A stretch of DNA of 64,000 nt from CAVYXA01 sp963846775. Its GTDB lineage: Bacteria > Verrucomicrobiota > Verrucomicrobiia > Chthoniobacterales > UBA10450. How positions within the stretch are numbered: the stretch's first letter is position 1; every line of letters starts with the position of its first letter. Location of the stretch: NCBI GenBank assembly GCA_963846775.1, contig CAWJXB010000004.1, positions 62,001 through 126,000 of the forward strand. Direction: 5' to 3'. Under the pieces are notes generated by a model. It did not search any database and was not told where the DNA came from. It saw only the letters and a program-made list of their open reading frames with translations. A program made the position numbers and the translations under genes. Below are positions 44,560 to 54,609 of the stretch, one piece after another.

Positions 44560-45424
44560 CTACAGTTTATCCACGCCGATGTTTGAGGAAAAGGCTGTCT
44601 TATCGTGCATGTGCTCTTTCAGGAGCCATTTCCCTGGAATAATGTCGAGCCTGCCGCGGTAAACAAGTTTTTGGACCTGTCGTTTCGCTCGGGCGAAGAA
44701 CTCGAGAAATTTGCCTGCGACGCCTCCGGGGAAGCCGTGTTCCTTGCGGATTTCGAGGGATATCACGCTGCATATTGCGCGCGACGCGTCGATCGGCGGA
44801 TTGACCGTGCTCGTGCAGACGATAATTTGCGATGAGAAAAGGAATATGGCCGACGCGACAGCGCTCCTTTCCAAGACGCAGGATTAGATCGACATCGCAG
44901 CAGTTGAGAAATTTCTCATACCGATACACTCCGATCCGCTCGTAAATAGTCTTTTTAACGAAAAGCGTCGGATGAATGACGTAACACACGCTGCCGAAGC
45001 GCAACACATCGTAATCATAACAAGCCTCTTCGCGCCGGAAAATCTCCCGGCTTTGTCCATCGACATAGACAACATCGCCGAACAGAGCGTCCCAATCCGG
45101 ATGTTCAGAAAAAGCAACGGCGACTTTGCGCAACGCCCCGGCCCGATAGCAATCATCGGCATTGAGAATGGCGACAACATCGCCCGATGCGCGCTCGATT
45201 CCTTTGTTCATTGCGTGATAATGGCCTTGATCTTTCTCGGAGACCCATTTCAAATGGGGAAAGGTCCGGAGCAGATCGACCGTGCAATCGGTCGATCCGC
45301 CATCGATCACGATCTGTTCCCAGTTTTTGTAGTCCTGGGCGAGGACGCTCTCGATCGTCTCGCGCAGCGTTGCGATCCCGTTAAATGTCGGGGTGACGAT
45401 TGAGATCTTCAGAGGCGAAAGCAT
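44560..45424 (-). pseudogene. GT2-family glycosyltransferase with a C-terminal frameshift
   Basis: MLSPLKISIVTPTFNGIATL opens the GT-A fold. DGGSTDCTVDLLR, DQGHYHAMNKGIERASGDVV and LNADD (the DXD-like metal site) are intact, as is FLNCCDVDLILRLG. Near 44790 the frame shifts; the rest (RKEHGFPGGVAGKFLEFF and LVYRGRLDIIPGKWLLKE) is in another frame ending at 44560. The family adds single sugars with inversion. Confidence 0.82.
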
Positions 45425-45454
45425 GGACCTGAGTTCGTGGCTATGGCCGTTTTG

Positions 45455-46985
45455 TTACGCGTGCGCGAAGCGCTCTCTTACTGCGGATGGTGCCAACGAT
45501 TCGCGGGAACCAACAGGAACGGGCTTGGCTGCGCTTTCACGTTGAAAACGAAGGAAGACGGCTGCCAGGGCAAATTCCTGAGGCAAAAATGTCCCCAAAT
45601 TAAGCGCGCCACCCCAGAACGAGACGATGTAAACAGCCAGGCACAACCCAACGAAGCGAAGGGCGGTTGAATTTTGACTGGCTCGGTTCGACGAAAGATG
45701 TGGACAAACAACCCAATATTCCAATCACAAAAAACACGGCCCCGATAATTCCGAAGGCGTCGAGAATTGCGAACAGGCCATTATGAAGATTTCCGACCTC
45801 AACATTCATCCGATAATCTCCACTTCCGAAAGATAGGCCGAAGGCTTAGCGTATTCGACTCCTAAACCCGAATCCGCGTCCGAACCACGGATGCTTGGAA
45901 AAATACTCTTGTTGCCACAAGTCCAGATATTGATCCGAAAATCGTTTGAGGCGGCCACATCTCGACCATTTCCGCGTCCCATTTTCCTGGGAGAAATGCC
46001 AGACTTCGCTGCATCTGTTTGGGAAGCCGGACGATTTCCGAATTGATAAAGGCAAGAGCGAATAGTCCGGCGGCAAGGACCGGCAACAATGGCAACACCA
46101 TCCATCTCAGGTCACGAATGCCGGCCGCAACCCAGGCCAGAATCACATAGACGACGGAGGTGCGAAAGCCTGAATAGAGGGCGGCCGAAACCGGCCGCCC
46201 CTCCCAGCAGCCGAAACACACCATGGCGTAAAAAGCTGGCGAATGGAGCACGAAGCCAGGATGAGAATCGTCAGAATAAAGCCGAAATTGCTGAACGCGA
46301 GGATACGTTCAGAAACATCCAAATTTCTAATGCCAAGGATATCCTCGACGCCGAGTAGTGACACACCGGAATAGAACGGGTAGATGACATATATCAATCT
46401 GGGGAAAATCGTCGTCACGATGGCGATGCCTAGATCAAATGAGACGACCGATAAGACGGCCCAAGGAAGAGCTGACCAGACTTTCTGCTTTATCGGGGCG
46501 CTTTGAATGACACAAAATGCCGCCAAACCGACCATCACATTCACATAATACTTCCCTCCCCAGATATCTGAGCCAAAAAAGCGCATGCCGAAGCGATCAT
46601 GAATCCCGTGCAAAATGAGGATCGACATGAACGCTACGACCATGAGCGCGTCGAACCGGCTTCCCAGGGTCAGCTTCGTTCGCCTTAAAACGACGTCGGC
46701 AACCAGAAATTTGACCACGCCGATAGCCACAAAAATATGGAATGGCGTAAACTGGCCCTGGAGAATCGGAAACGACCCGCTCAGAAAAGTAGAGGCGATT
46801 GCCAGGATCCAAAAAAAACCGCCCGAAAACGCGGCGACTATGGCAATGAGAATCGTGCCGCATTCAAGAGCCAACAGAATATAGTCTCCGGTCCCGACCT
46901 GGCAGCCGAGAATAACGGCAAGAAGTAAGCCGATCCCGGCGACAACAAAAATTTTTAGCCGGTCCGTCAGTGCAGGATTAAGCAT
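45455..46985 (-). pseudogene. O-antigen polymerase/ligase-like membrane protein, frameshifted
   Basis: The first 260 residues from ATG 46985 are intact with about seven membrane helices (GIGLLLAVILGCQVGTGDY, ILAIASTFLSGSFPILQG). Then frames alternate: FYAMVCFGCWEGRP, SVVYVILAWVAAGIRDLRWM with LPLLPVLAAGLFALAFI, AILDAFGIIGAVFFVIGILG and LAVYIVSFWGGALNLGTFLP. At least four changes. The hydrophobic layout and the large soluble loop fit Wzy/WaaL-type proteins. The exact C-terminus is uncertain. Confidence 0.65.
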
Positions 46986-47187
46986 GAATGGCGGAGTTTT
47001 GCCGATAAAAGGGGCTTAAACAAGCGTTTCGTGTAAAAAACTTCCTAGTTTGCAATTCAAGGCTGTTCCTTGAGACAGGAAAATGATTCAATACGTTTGC
47101 GCCGTCCATGGCTATCATTAGTCCGCGATTTCCTTCGTCTCCGAATCTTGGATGCCAGCTTATTCCGGGCCGAATTCATCCGCGGCC

Positions 47188-48201
47188 ATGAAAGTCCTTT
47201 TCGATCATTCGCAACCATTCCTGCTGGCGCACGGCGGACTCCAGATCCAAATCGAGGAAACCAAGCGTGCGCTCGAACAGATTGGCGTTGAAATTGAGTT
47301 CCTCCGCTGGTGGGATGCAAAACAGGCGGGCGATATCATTCATTTTTTCGGCCGCCCCTGGGCCACCAACATTGATTTGGCCCACCGCAAGAATATTCGC
47401 GTCGTCATGTCAGAATTGCTGACCGGTCTCGCCAGTCGATCCCGCGCTGCCATCGCGTTGCAAAGAATGATTATTGGATTGACGAAAAAATGTGCACCTT
47501 CCGAATTCTGGGTGAGGATGGCATGGGACGCCTATGCCAGGGCCGATGCGATCATTGCCCTAACAGATTGGGAAGCGCAGTTGATGCGTGACGTTTTCCG
47601 TGCTCCGGGCGATCGGGTCACGGTCATTCCCAACGGAGTCACCAATGAATTCTTGAGTCGCCCAGGGCCAGCCACTCCGCGTGGCAAATTGCTCGTCTGT
47701 GCCGCAACGATTACGGAACGCAAACGAATCTTGGAAACGGCTGAAGCAGCGGTCCGGGCTGGAATCCCTCTCCGAGTCCTTGGCAAGCCGTATTCCGAAG
47801 CCGATCCGGACGCGCAGCAATTTTTTGTCCTGGCTAAGGAACACCCGGCAATGATTCGCTACGAGGGTGCAATTGAAGACCGCTGGCAATTAGCGCAAAT
47901 CTATCGAGAGGCGCGCGGCTTTGTCCTACTCAGCACGAAAGAAAGCCTGAGCCTGTCGGCCTTGGAAGCCGCAGCGTGCGAATGCCCTTTGCTCTTGAGC
48001 GACTTGCCCTGGGCGCGCACAACCTTTCGCGATGCGGTGCGGTATTGTCCGGTCACGACATCAACTGAGAAAACCGCCGCTGCATTGCGTTCCTTTTACG
48101 ACGCCGCGCCCGGTTTAACGGCGCCACCTAAACCCCGGTCGTGGAACGAAGTGGCGGAACAACTCAAGAGCCTTTATTTGCGCGTGCTAACTACGCGCTA
48201 A
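47188..48201 (+). CDS. GT4-family glycosyltransferase
   Basis: An intact 337-residue GT-B enzyme starting at ATG 47188 (MKVLFDHSQPFLLAHGGLQ). The N-terminal domain includes ADAIIALTDWEAQLMRDVF, then the inter-domain VTVIPNGVTNEFL and the donor-binding GFVLLSTKESLSLSALEAA. This is the first uninterrupted gene after the frameshift-rich stretch. Its stop overlaps the 3' end of the FkbM-type gene by four bases, tail to tail. Confidence 0.9.
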   Translation: MKVLFDHSQPFLLAHGGLQIQIEETKRALEQIGVEIEFLRWWDAKQAGDIIHFFGRPWATNIDLAHRKNIRVVMSELLTGLASRSRAAIALQRMIIGLTKKCAPSEFWVRMAWDAYARADAIIALTDWEAQLMRDVFRAPGDRVTVIPNGVTNEFLSRPGPATPRGKLLVCAATITERKRILETAEAAVRAGIPLRVLGKPYSEADPDAQQFFVLAKEHPAMIRYEGAIEDRWQLAQIYREARGFVLLSTKESLSLSALEAAACECPLLLSDLPWARTTFRDAVRYCPVTTSTEKTAAALRSFYDAAPGLTAPPKPRSWNEVAEQLKSLYLRVLTTR

Positions 48202-49070
48202 TCTTGGTTCAGTTTCGCTCTGGAACACAAAAGGTTGACATATCCCTGGCGATTCAGAAGCGGTTCCAAATCTTCAAAAGCGGCGATACTGCAAAGCCTC
48301 CCATTTTTCCGGATGGCGGCGACGTCCAAATCCAGCGTTTTGAGCGCGTCATACACCGCGTTGGATTTGATCCCGGCATTTTGGAGGTTTTTGGGACAGT
48401 GTTCGATAATGATCTTCAAGTCCGGCAGCCGGCTGACGGTTTGCTTCATCCCTTGCAACACTTTTATTTCGGCGCCTTCCACGTCAATTTTAATGAGGTC
48501 AACTTGCGGATTATCGCGGCTCTTGAAGAAATCATCGAGGCTGACACAGGAGACCGAGACGGATTCGACAGAATAAGTTTGGCTAACAAGACTGTTGCCA
48601 GCGCCGCTTCCAAAATTCAGGTGTAACAACGCTGGCTCCGCATTGTCTGAAACAGCAATCTGCGCACGTTCAAGATTCGTGCACGCGCGCGTGTTGAATT
48701 CGAGAAACCGAAAATTCAACGGGTCGGGCTCAAACGCGAAGACTTTTCCACTTGGTCCGACCATCCGGCTGAAGTGGCGCGTGAGAAACCCGACGTTCGA
48801 GCCCACATCCACGGTAGTCATCCCCTCGCGCAAGAACCGTCGGCAAAAGTTGCGCACATCCGGCTCAGGCGGACAGCGCAGCACCTCGTAGCGTTCGCGG
48901 ATGCTAAAATAGGGCGGCACTTTGAGACCGCGCGAAAGCAAGGCCAAGTCAACGCCCTTCAGCGCAAATTCCGCAGAGCGCCTCGCCGCGGAATTGTCGG
49001 GTAATCGGACAATTCGCTCATGCAAGCCATGGCCACATCGTAAGTCGGGAATGACCGGGTAAAAGGACAA
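48198..49070 (-). CDS. FkbM-family methyltransferase
   Basis: A 290-residue methyltransferase. The SAM-binding motif is TTVDVGSNVGFLTRHFSRMV, cut here as TVDVGSNVGFL, followed by the acidic FAFEPDPLNFRFLEFN. FkbM features include VDLIKIDVEGAEIKVLQGM and IIIEHCP. Family members O-methylate sugars or antibiotics; here methylation of a polysaccharide residue is likely from context. Confidence 0.9.
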   Translation of the reverse strand: MSFYPVIPDLRCGHGLHERIVRLPDNSAARRSAEFALKGVDLALLSRGLKVPPYFSIRERYEVLRCPPEPDVRNFCRRFLREGMTTVDVGSNVGFLTRHFSRMVGPSGKVFAFEPDPLNFRFLEFNTRACTNLERAQIAVSDNAEPALLHLNFGSGAGNSLVSQTYSVESVSVSCVSLDDFFKSRDNPQVDLIKIDVEGAEIKVLQGMKQTVSRLPDLKIIIEHCPKNLQNAGIKSNAVYDALKTLDLDVAAIRKNGRLCSIAAFEDLEPLLNRQGYVNLLCSRAKLNQD

Positions 49071-49100
49071 CCACGCTTTGCGAAAGGCAAAACGCGAATG

Positions 49101-50261
49101 TCATTTCTGGAGGACTTCCTGGTAAATTTCGACGTGGCGCCCCGCGACCGAAACCGGATGATATTTTCTGGTAAATTCTGCCGGCGGCCTTTCGGGCCGG
49201 GGTTGCTCCCATTTGCCGGAGACGAGCCATTCGCGAAGAGCGCGCCGCATGCCGTCCCAATCGTCGGCGCCGAAGATTCGCGAATGTTCGACGCCCGCCG
49301 CGATATCGCGGATGGCGCCCACATCCGACGCAAAAGGGTACAGCCCCCGAGCGATCGCCTCTGCAAACGTCAGCCCGAAGGATTCTTCGCTGGAAAAATG
49401 AATCATCGCGGACGCGCGATCGAACAACTGGCAAAACGAGGCGTCGTCCAGATTTTGAATGTGCTCAAAGCCCCCGTGCTTCTTCTGAGCGGCTGCGAGC
49501 ATCTCGTCGAATCGTTTCGCATAAGGCGAACTCTTGCTGAAACGGCCCACAAACAGGACATCGAAATCCAAGCCTTTGCCGCGCAGTGATTCCAGAACCG
49601 TCAATATTTGCTGCTGTCGTTTTCGTTCACTGATGACTCCCACATTGATGAGCAGCGGTCTTTCTGGCGCAGAAGTTTTTTCTTTTGGAAAATCAAAAAA
49701 CATTTTTTGAACGGCATTGGGAACGATCCATGTCGGAATACCGTATTTGCGGACAAGATTCTTCACGTAATCGGAAATACAAATGATACCGCGCGTGCGG
49801 CTTAGCGTGAAATTTTCCAGTCGCGCCGCCAGCCACAAGTAGCTGCCGATCCGCGCCCCGTGCAATTTGGACAGTGCGTTCATATTGCCGTGTACGGTGA
49901 CAATGTTCGGAAAGCCCGAAAATACAGCACTGATGGCGGCATAATCTTCCGTCCCTTGGCCGTGGACGATGTCGGGTTGAATTTCCTTTAGTTTTCTCCG
50001 TATCGCGCGGACGCAGCCTTGGTGAAGCGTCCGGATCCAGCCGATTTTTGGAACCTGTAACGCATGATACCAGACGTTGGGCGCCAATTTCTCCGGCGCG
50101 TAGACTGGTTTTCTCAAACAGGAGACAAAATGTACTTCGATGCCCGATTCATTTGCCCAGCCTTCTAAGAGCGCCCGTTGCGGTGTCGGTACAATCGGAT
50201 GCCTGAGCTGATAGGTTTTGCGCAGTTCGCGGTCGTCGAAACTCAAAAGCGCAATTTTCAT
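49101..50261 (-). CDS. GT4-family glycosyltransferase
   Basis: An intact 386-residue GT-B enzyme. Motifs: DIVHGQGTEDYAAISAVFSG, TVHGNMNALSKLHG, RGIICISDYVKNLVRKYG, WIVPNAVQKMFF, INVGVISERKRQQQILTVLE and the donor site SEESFGLTFAEAIARGLYPF. The GQGTEDY start of the acceptor side is shared by EPS transferases. The first 113 bases overlap the 3' end of the next minus-strand gene, which is unusual; a start a little downstream cannot be excluded. Confidence 0.9.
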   Translation of the reverse strand: MKIALLSFDDRELRKTYQLRHPIVPTPQRALLEGWANESGIEVHFVSCLRKPVYAPEKLAPNVWYHALQVPKIGWIRTLHQGCVRAIRRKLKEIQPDIVHGQGTEDYAAISAVFSGFPNIVTVHGNMNALSKLHGARIGSYLWLAARLENFTLSRTRGIICISDYVKNLVRKYGIPTWIVPNAVQKMFFDFPKEKTSAPERPLLINVGVISERKRQQQILTVLESLRGKGLDFDVLFVGRFSKSSPYAKRFDEMLAAAQKKHGGFEHIQNLDDASFCQLFDRASAMIHFSSEESFGLTFAEAIARGLYPFASDVGAIRDIAAGVEHSRIFGADDWDGMRRALREWLVSGKWEQPRPERPPAEFTRKYHPVSVAGRHVEIYQEVLQK

Positions 50262-51156
50262 CCAATGGAATATGCGACCTTCTATCTAAAGGCCAATCCA
50301 AGACGATGAGGCCACTCTCTCGACGAAGCCATCCATTGCAGTACAAGGTGATCACTTGCTTACGATCAACGGCCAATTGTGCGGCGATGGCGTCCCGTTT
50401 CCCGTTAAACCATTTGCGCATCGGACCGTCCAGATCATCCCACATGATGGCCAAGCACCCAGGAGCCAAAATCTCGTCCGAAACCATGTGACGCCATTCA
50501 AAATCCAAAGCCTCAGTCGAATGCAACGCATCCGAGAACACGAGGTTAAACTGCTGTCCGGAAAGCAGTTGCCATGCGCGTTCATCATAGATATCCGCGC
50601 AGATGTAGGTGACCTTGCCGCCAGATGGTCGATGAATGAATCGGCTGATAGATGAGGGGGTGCTTTTTATTGAATCAGCCGGAGTGGGCCACTCCTCTCG
50701 CGATTGCTCGTCCAATTGCCGCCTTAACGCCGGGTTGATTTCCTCGATGTCGAGGCCCCAGCATGCGCACGGTGCGCAAGTATTCAAAATTTGCCAGATT
50801 GTTTTGCCAACAGAGACGCCAAGTTCGAGATACTTGCAAGACTCAGCGCGTAAGGAACCAAAACAGGCAAGATAGGCCAGCAAATCCGCGTGATTACATC
50901 GATTATCCAGCGGCAGATTCAGCGCAGTTTCTACCTGCGGAGTAATTCCGTAGCGAAACACGGATTTTTCGATAATTCCTGGAGGAAGCCAATTGTCGAT
51001 TTTCTGCAATGCACACCGGTTGCGGCTAACGATTTCCTGCAGGCGAGCACGGTCGAGGTTTGAAAGGAAACTCCGCCCGCTCCGCTGCGAAATGGACCGG
51101 GAGAACCTCCTAACAGCGGTTATCGCAAATGTCTTGCACGCGGACACGATCTGCAT
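50149..51156 (-). CDS. SAM-dependent methyltransferase-like protein
   Basis: A 335-residue protein. YLELGVSVGKTIWQILN is the SAM-binding loop, GLDIEEINPALRRQL follows as the acidic strand, and YICADIYDERAWQLLSGQQF with LVFSDALHSTEALDFEWRHM resembles the TylF/macrocin-type and related class I enzymes. The last 40 residues (LDENCAFEFRRPRTAQNL) overlap the start of the following GT4 gene in another frame and look unnatural, so the true stop may be earlier and hidden by an indel near 50270. Confidence 0.75.
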   Translation of the reverse strand: MQIVSACKTFAITAVRRFSRSISQRSGRSFLSNLDRARLQEIVSRNRCALQKIDNWLPPGIIEKSVFRYGITPQVETALNLPLDNRCNHADLLAYLACFGSLRAESCKYLELGVSVGKTIWQILNTCAPCACWGLDIEEINPALRRQLDEQSREEWPTPADSIKSTPSSISRFIHRPSGGKVTYICADIYDERAWQLLSGQQFNLVFSDALHSTEALDFEWRHMVSDEILAPGCLAIMWDDLDGPMRKWFNGKRDAIAAQLAVDRKQVITLYCNGWLRRESGLIVLDWPLDRRSHIPLDENCAFEFRRPRTAQNLSAQASDCTDTATGALRRLGK

Positions 51157-51241
51157 TTTAGATGCGATTTTCGGGCTGCTAGTGTATTCGAAGTCAGGAA
51201 GCGATCCATTCTGGGCGCAAACCGATCAGACCGCAAGAACC

Positions 51242-52831
51242 TCACCGGTCCGCTCGTTCCGTTTGGAATATCGCCTGAAAAATTCTTTTCTCCTCTCGCA
51301 AATCTTTCAAGCCCACTCCGGCCATCCGGGCAATAACCAGAAAGGCCGACAGTTGAATCAGGACCAGCAACGCAATGTTGATTGCTCCCGTTTGCGGCAG
51401 GGCCCATCGAACCAAGACAGCAAAGCAAGTGATCCCCAACGCCAGAAGCCAGTTCTTCATAATCAACTTCCACCACGAAATCTCCAATTCCCGCGCGCAG
51501 AATCGGCCGAGATAGAGAAATTTCACGGACGCGGCAATGACTGTGGCGAGCGCGATTCCAAAAATAGAAAATTTCATCCCCAGAACCGGACTCAATTCCA
51601 TGGCAAGAAATGAAAGCCCAAAATTCAATAGAGCACAGAACAACGCCACGATTCCTGTCACGCGGATACCCCGATCGCCGCACCGCAACGCCACGTAATT
51701 GGGCATCAATCCCGCGCCCGTGATTGCCAGAACGCCCGCAAATGCGGTCTGCCAGAGCAGCGGCACCTGCAGATGCTGTCCTCGCATCCAGAGGTGCATG
51801 AAACCATCATTGATTATCAAATAAGCCAACGCGGCAGAGCAGCCCAGAAACGTCTGAAACTTGTTAAGCCGCAGGATTTCCGCGATGCCATGCTCCCGTT
51901 TTGCTGGGTCGGGCGACGCCAGCCATAGCGCGATCTTTGGCAATGCAGCCAGACAAGCGCTGTTCAACACAAACAAGGCTAATTCGCATAGCTTAAAATT
52001 GTATTTATAGGCTGGAATGATTTCCGGGCCAAACCGCGCTGTGATCAAAAAAGCATCTGTCGCCACCCAGATGCCCGCTCCGACATTGTCCAGATAGATC
52101 CAAACGCTATTTTCGCTCAGGTCGACGAATTGTTTCCAGTTGAACCGCAACGGCATAACCGTCGCGAGCGATGGATGCGAACATTTCAGGTACCACCAGC
52201 CTGTGACCTGAATCAAAATCGATGCCAATACGTATGGCACATATTGCACCCATAAGACCACGTGCTGACGGGCGAGTAGCCAATGGCCGAGAATCCCCAG
52301 TTGCAGAATCAATAAACTCGGCACGACCGGCCAGACCAGGTTGGCAGCCCCATAGTTAAGGTTGTTGATGTAGCTGTTTAGAACGACCAAGGCGATTGCG
52401 GCACCGCCCACTAACGACAGCATTGGCAGGAAACCGGTTTGCGGATTTTGATCGAACTGCAATGTCTTGAACAGCCACGGCGATATCATCCAAAAAGCAG
52501 CAAGCGCGAGAGCCGCCACCGCCAGAAAAATGCCGCGTGCACCAGCCAAAAAATTCTTCAATGCCGCTTCGTCTTGCTGGCCCAAGAGCCGGCTCACGCG
52601 AATATTGACCAGACCGCCCATTCCCAAATCGCCAAGAGTGCCAAGAGTCGTGATGCTTTGAAAATTCAGAAAGAGCCCGTTCAAACTCTTGCCCATGCTG
52701 ATCAACAGCAGTCGCGCCCAAAGGAGACCGAGCAAAGCGGAGCCAACGCGACATAGAATCTGCAAAAGAAAACTTAACCGGGTCGAGCTGCGCTGTGCCT
52801 GCAGCCATTGGAGAGATCGCTTCATCGCCAA
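51242..52831 (-). CDS. polysaccharide flippase (Wzx/MATE-like)
   Basis: A 529-residue protein with about fourteen membrane helices. The N-terminal SLLFLLQ-type helix (LSFLLQILCRVGSALLGLLW) followed by LLISMGKSLNGLFLNFQSIT and LGDLGMGGLVNIRVSRLLG is typical of oligosaccharide flippases, which move the lipid-linked repeat unit to the periplasm. Intact, and the first gene of the minus-strand set 48.2-52.8 kb. An ATG three codons downstream is an equal start. Confidence 0.88.
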   Translation of the reverse strand: MAMKRSLQWLQAQRSSTRLSFLLQILCRVGSALLGLLWARLLLISMGKSLNGLFLNFQSITTLGTLGDLGMGGLVNIRVSRLLGQQDEAALKNFLAGARGIFLAVAALALAAFWMISPWLFKTLQFDQNPQTGFLPMLSLVGGAAIALVVLNSYINNLNYGAANLVWPVVPSLLILQLGILGHWLLARQHVVLWVQYVPYVLASILIQVTGWWYLKCSHPSLATVMPLRFNWKQFVDLSENSVWIYLDNVGAGIWVATDAFLITARFGPEIIPAYKYNFKLCELALFVLNSACLAALPKIALWLASPDPAKREHGIAEILRLNKFQTFLGCSAALAYLIINDGFMHLWMRGQHLQVPLLWQTAFAGVLAITGAGLMPNYVALRCGDRGIRVTGIVALFCALLNFGLSFLAMELSPVLGMKFSIFGIALATVIAASVKFLYLGRFCARELEISWWKLIMKNWLLALGITCFAVLVRWALPQTGAINIALLVLIQLSAFLVIARMAGVGLKDLREEKRIFQAIFQTERADR

Positions 52832-53000
52832 TTCAGTTTTGGACTATAGGGGTAAAGTAGTGCGCTATTTGCAGGGCAAAACGCCATTGCGAATAAACCC
52901 AACGCGACGGCACTTTGCGTTGCTCTTCCTACTGTAAATTGGGCAGACTGCACGAGACCTAACTCTAACCTAAGGAGGTCTGAACGACAGGTGCGTTTAA

Positions 53001-53038
53001 CGACATCTCGTTCACGACCGGCGTCGAACGAGGTGTCG
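53001..53038. repeat. inverted repeat in the 345-base gap before the FG-GAP gene
   Basis: CGACATCTCGTTC (53001-53013) and GAACGAGGTGTCG (53026-53038) pair with one mismatch. The remaining gap (52832-53176) holds an AAGGAGGT at about 52971 without a following frame, and no gene that I can support. Confidence 0.5.
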
Positions 53039-53176
53039 CCTATCTTCCGTCGCGCACCAACCGATACCCGGCACTTTCGCGCCCGGCTGGTTTGAGAATT
53101 GCTGTATTTACCGGGGATTTTTATCAGGGAAACCACATTCGCCGGGGGCCAGCAATCTTTGAAGGGAAGTCGAGGT

Positions 53177-54601
53177 ATGAGAATCAGTATGCATGCGGGC
53201 AGCGTGTCGTTGTTCGTGGGCGCATTTTCTCTTTTTCTGTGCACTGCCGCAACTGCCACGAGCCTTAGCGAAACTTTTGACGGGGTCACACCGCCGGATT
53301 TGCCAACGGATTGGGCGGCCGATCAAGGGACGAACGCCGGCGGTTTTGCGCAGTGGCAGACGTCCGACACCGGCATTTTGGCTCCACTTGCCGACAGCGG
53401 TCTAAATTCGGCTTTTACCCCTGACGCGAACGATGTTCTCGACAACAGGCTTTATTCTCCAAGCTTTACTTACACCGCCTGCGCACGGTTGAGTTTCCGG
53501 CAGAATTTCGATCTGGAAGAAAGCAGCGAGACCATCGCGTTCGATTGCGGCGTGCTCGAGATCAACATCAATAACACTGGTTGGACCGACATCGTTCAGG
53601 CGGGCGGCAGCTTTGAAGCCGGCGGTTACAATCACATCGGCATCGAGACCAGTTTTGGCAATCCATTGTTGCCGAGCCGGCCTAACTGGAGCGGAAACTC
53701 CGGCGGATTTATCACTACGGTTATTCAATTGCCGGCGTCGGGAGCCGGTTTGCCGGTGCAGTTACGTTGGCGCATGGGCTCCGACCGCCACGTTGGACGG
53801 CTCGGGTGGAGGATCGACAGCATCACGATTTTGCCATCACTCTGCCCAACTGGCTGTGCGGCATGGCGGATAGCGGCGGTGGGTGACTTTAATCAGGCCA
53901 GCAAGCCGGATTACATCCTCTACAATTCTGTAAATCAGCTCACCGCAATTTGGTACATGAACAATAACGCATATGTCAGGGGCGCGTACGGCCCAACGAT
54001 GGTCTCCGGCTGGGAAATAGCAGGAGTGGGAGACTTCAACCGCGACGGCAAACTTGATTATGTGCTCTACAAAGCGAGCACAAGGCAGACCGCAATCTGG
54101 TACATGAACGACAACGCATACGTCAGGGGCGGCTACGGCCCCACGCTTCCAACCGGGTGGGAATTGGTGGCTATTGGTGATTTCAATAGCGATGGCAAAC
54201 CGGATTACGTGCTCTACAAAGCGAGCACAAGGCAGACCGCAATCTGGTACATGAACAACAACGCATACGTCAGGGGCGCGTACGGCCCCACGCTGCCAGC
54301 TGGCTGGAAGCTAGCCGGTGTGGCGGATTTTAACCTGGACGGCAAACCTGAGTATTTGCTTTTCAATCCGACAACGCTTCAATCCGCGATCTGGTATTTG
54401 AGTAACAACGCCTTGCTCTGGGGCACTTACGGGCCGATCTTGCCGGCGGGCTGGCAAATTGTTGCAGTGAGTGATTTCAATGGCGACAACAAACCTGATT
54501 ATGTGCTGCATAAACCCGCCACACGACAGACCGCAGTCTGGTACTTGAACAACAACAGGCGAATCGGGGGGGCCTACGGCCCCACACTTCCCTGCAACTG
54601 A
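53177..54601 (+). CDS. secreted FG-GAP/VCBS-like repeat protein
   Basis: A 474-residue exported protein starting at ATG 53177 with a signal peptide (VSLFVGAFSLFLCTAATAT). The first 200 residues form a beta-rich domain of the kind found in T9SS/cleaved-adhesion type proteins (ETFDGVTPPDLPTDW, SGNSGGFITTVIQLP, WRIDSITI). Then come five tandem repeats of about 49 residues: GW..AGVGDFNRDGKLDYVLY followed by TRQTAIWYMNNNAYV and YGPTLP. Each has the D-x-N-x-D-G calcium-type loop of FG-GAP propellers. Two repeats are almost identical at the DNA level. The likely role is surface binding; no C-terminal sorting tail is seen. Confidence 0.88.
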   Translation: MRISMHAGSVSLFVGAFSLFLCTAATATSLSETFDGVTPPDLPTDWAADQGTNAGGFAQWQTSDTGILAPLADSGLNSAFTPDANDVLDNRLYSPSFTYTACARLSFRQNFDLEESSETIAFDCGVLEININNTGWTDIVQAGGSFEAGGYNHIGIETSFGNPLLPSRPNWSGNSGGFITTVIQLPASGAGLPVQLRWRMGSDRHVGRLGWRIDSITILPSLCPTGCAAWRIAAVGDFNQASKPDYILYNSVNQLTAIWYMNNNAYVRGAYGPTMVSGWEIAGVGDFNRDGKLDYVLYKASTRQTAIWYMNDNAYVRGGYGPTLPTGWELVAIGDFNSDGKPDYVLYKASTRQTAIWYMNNNAYVRGAYGPTLPAGWKLAGVADFNLDGKPEYLLFNPTTLQSAIWYLSNNALLWGTYGPILPAGWQIVAVSDFNGDNKPDYVLHKPATRQTAVWYLNNNRRIGGAYGPTLPCN

Positions 54602-54609
54602 AATCCCAT

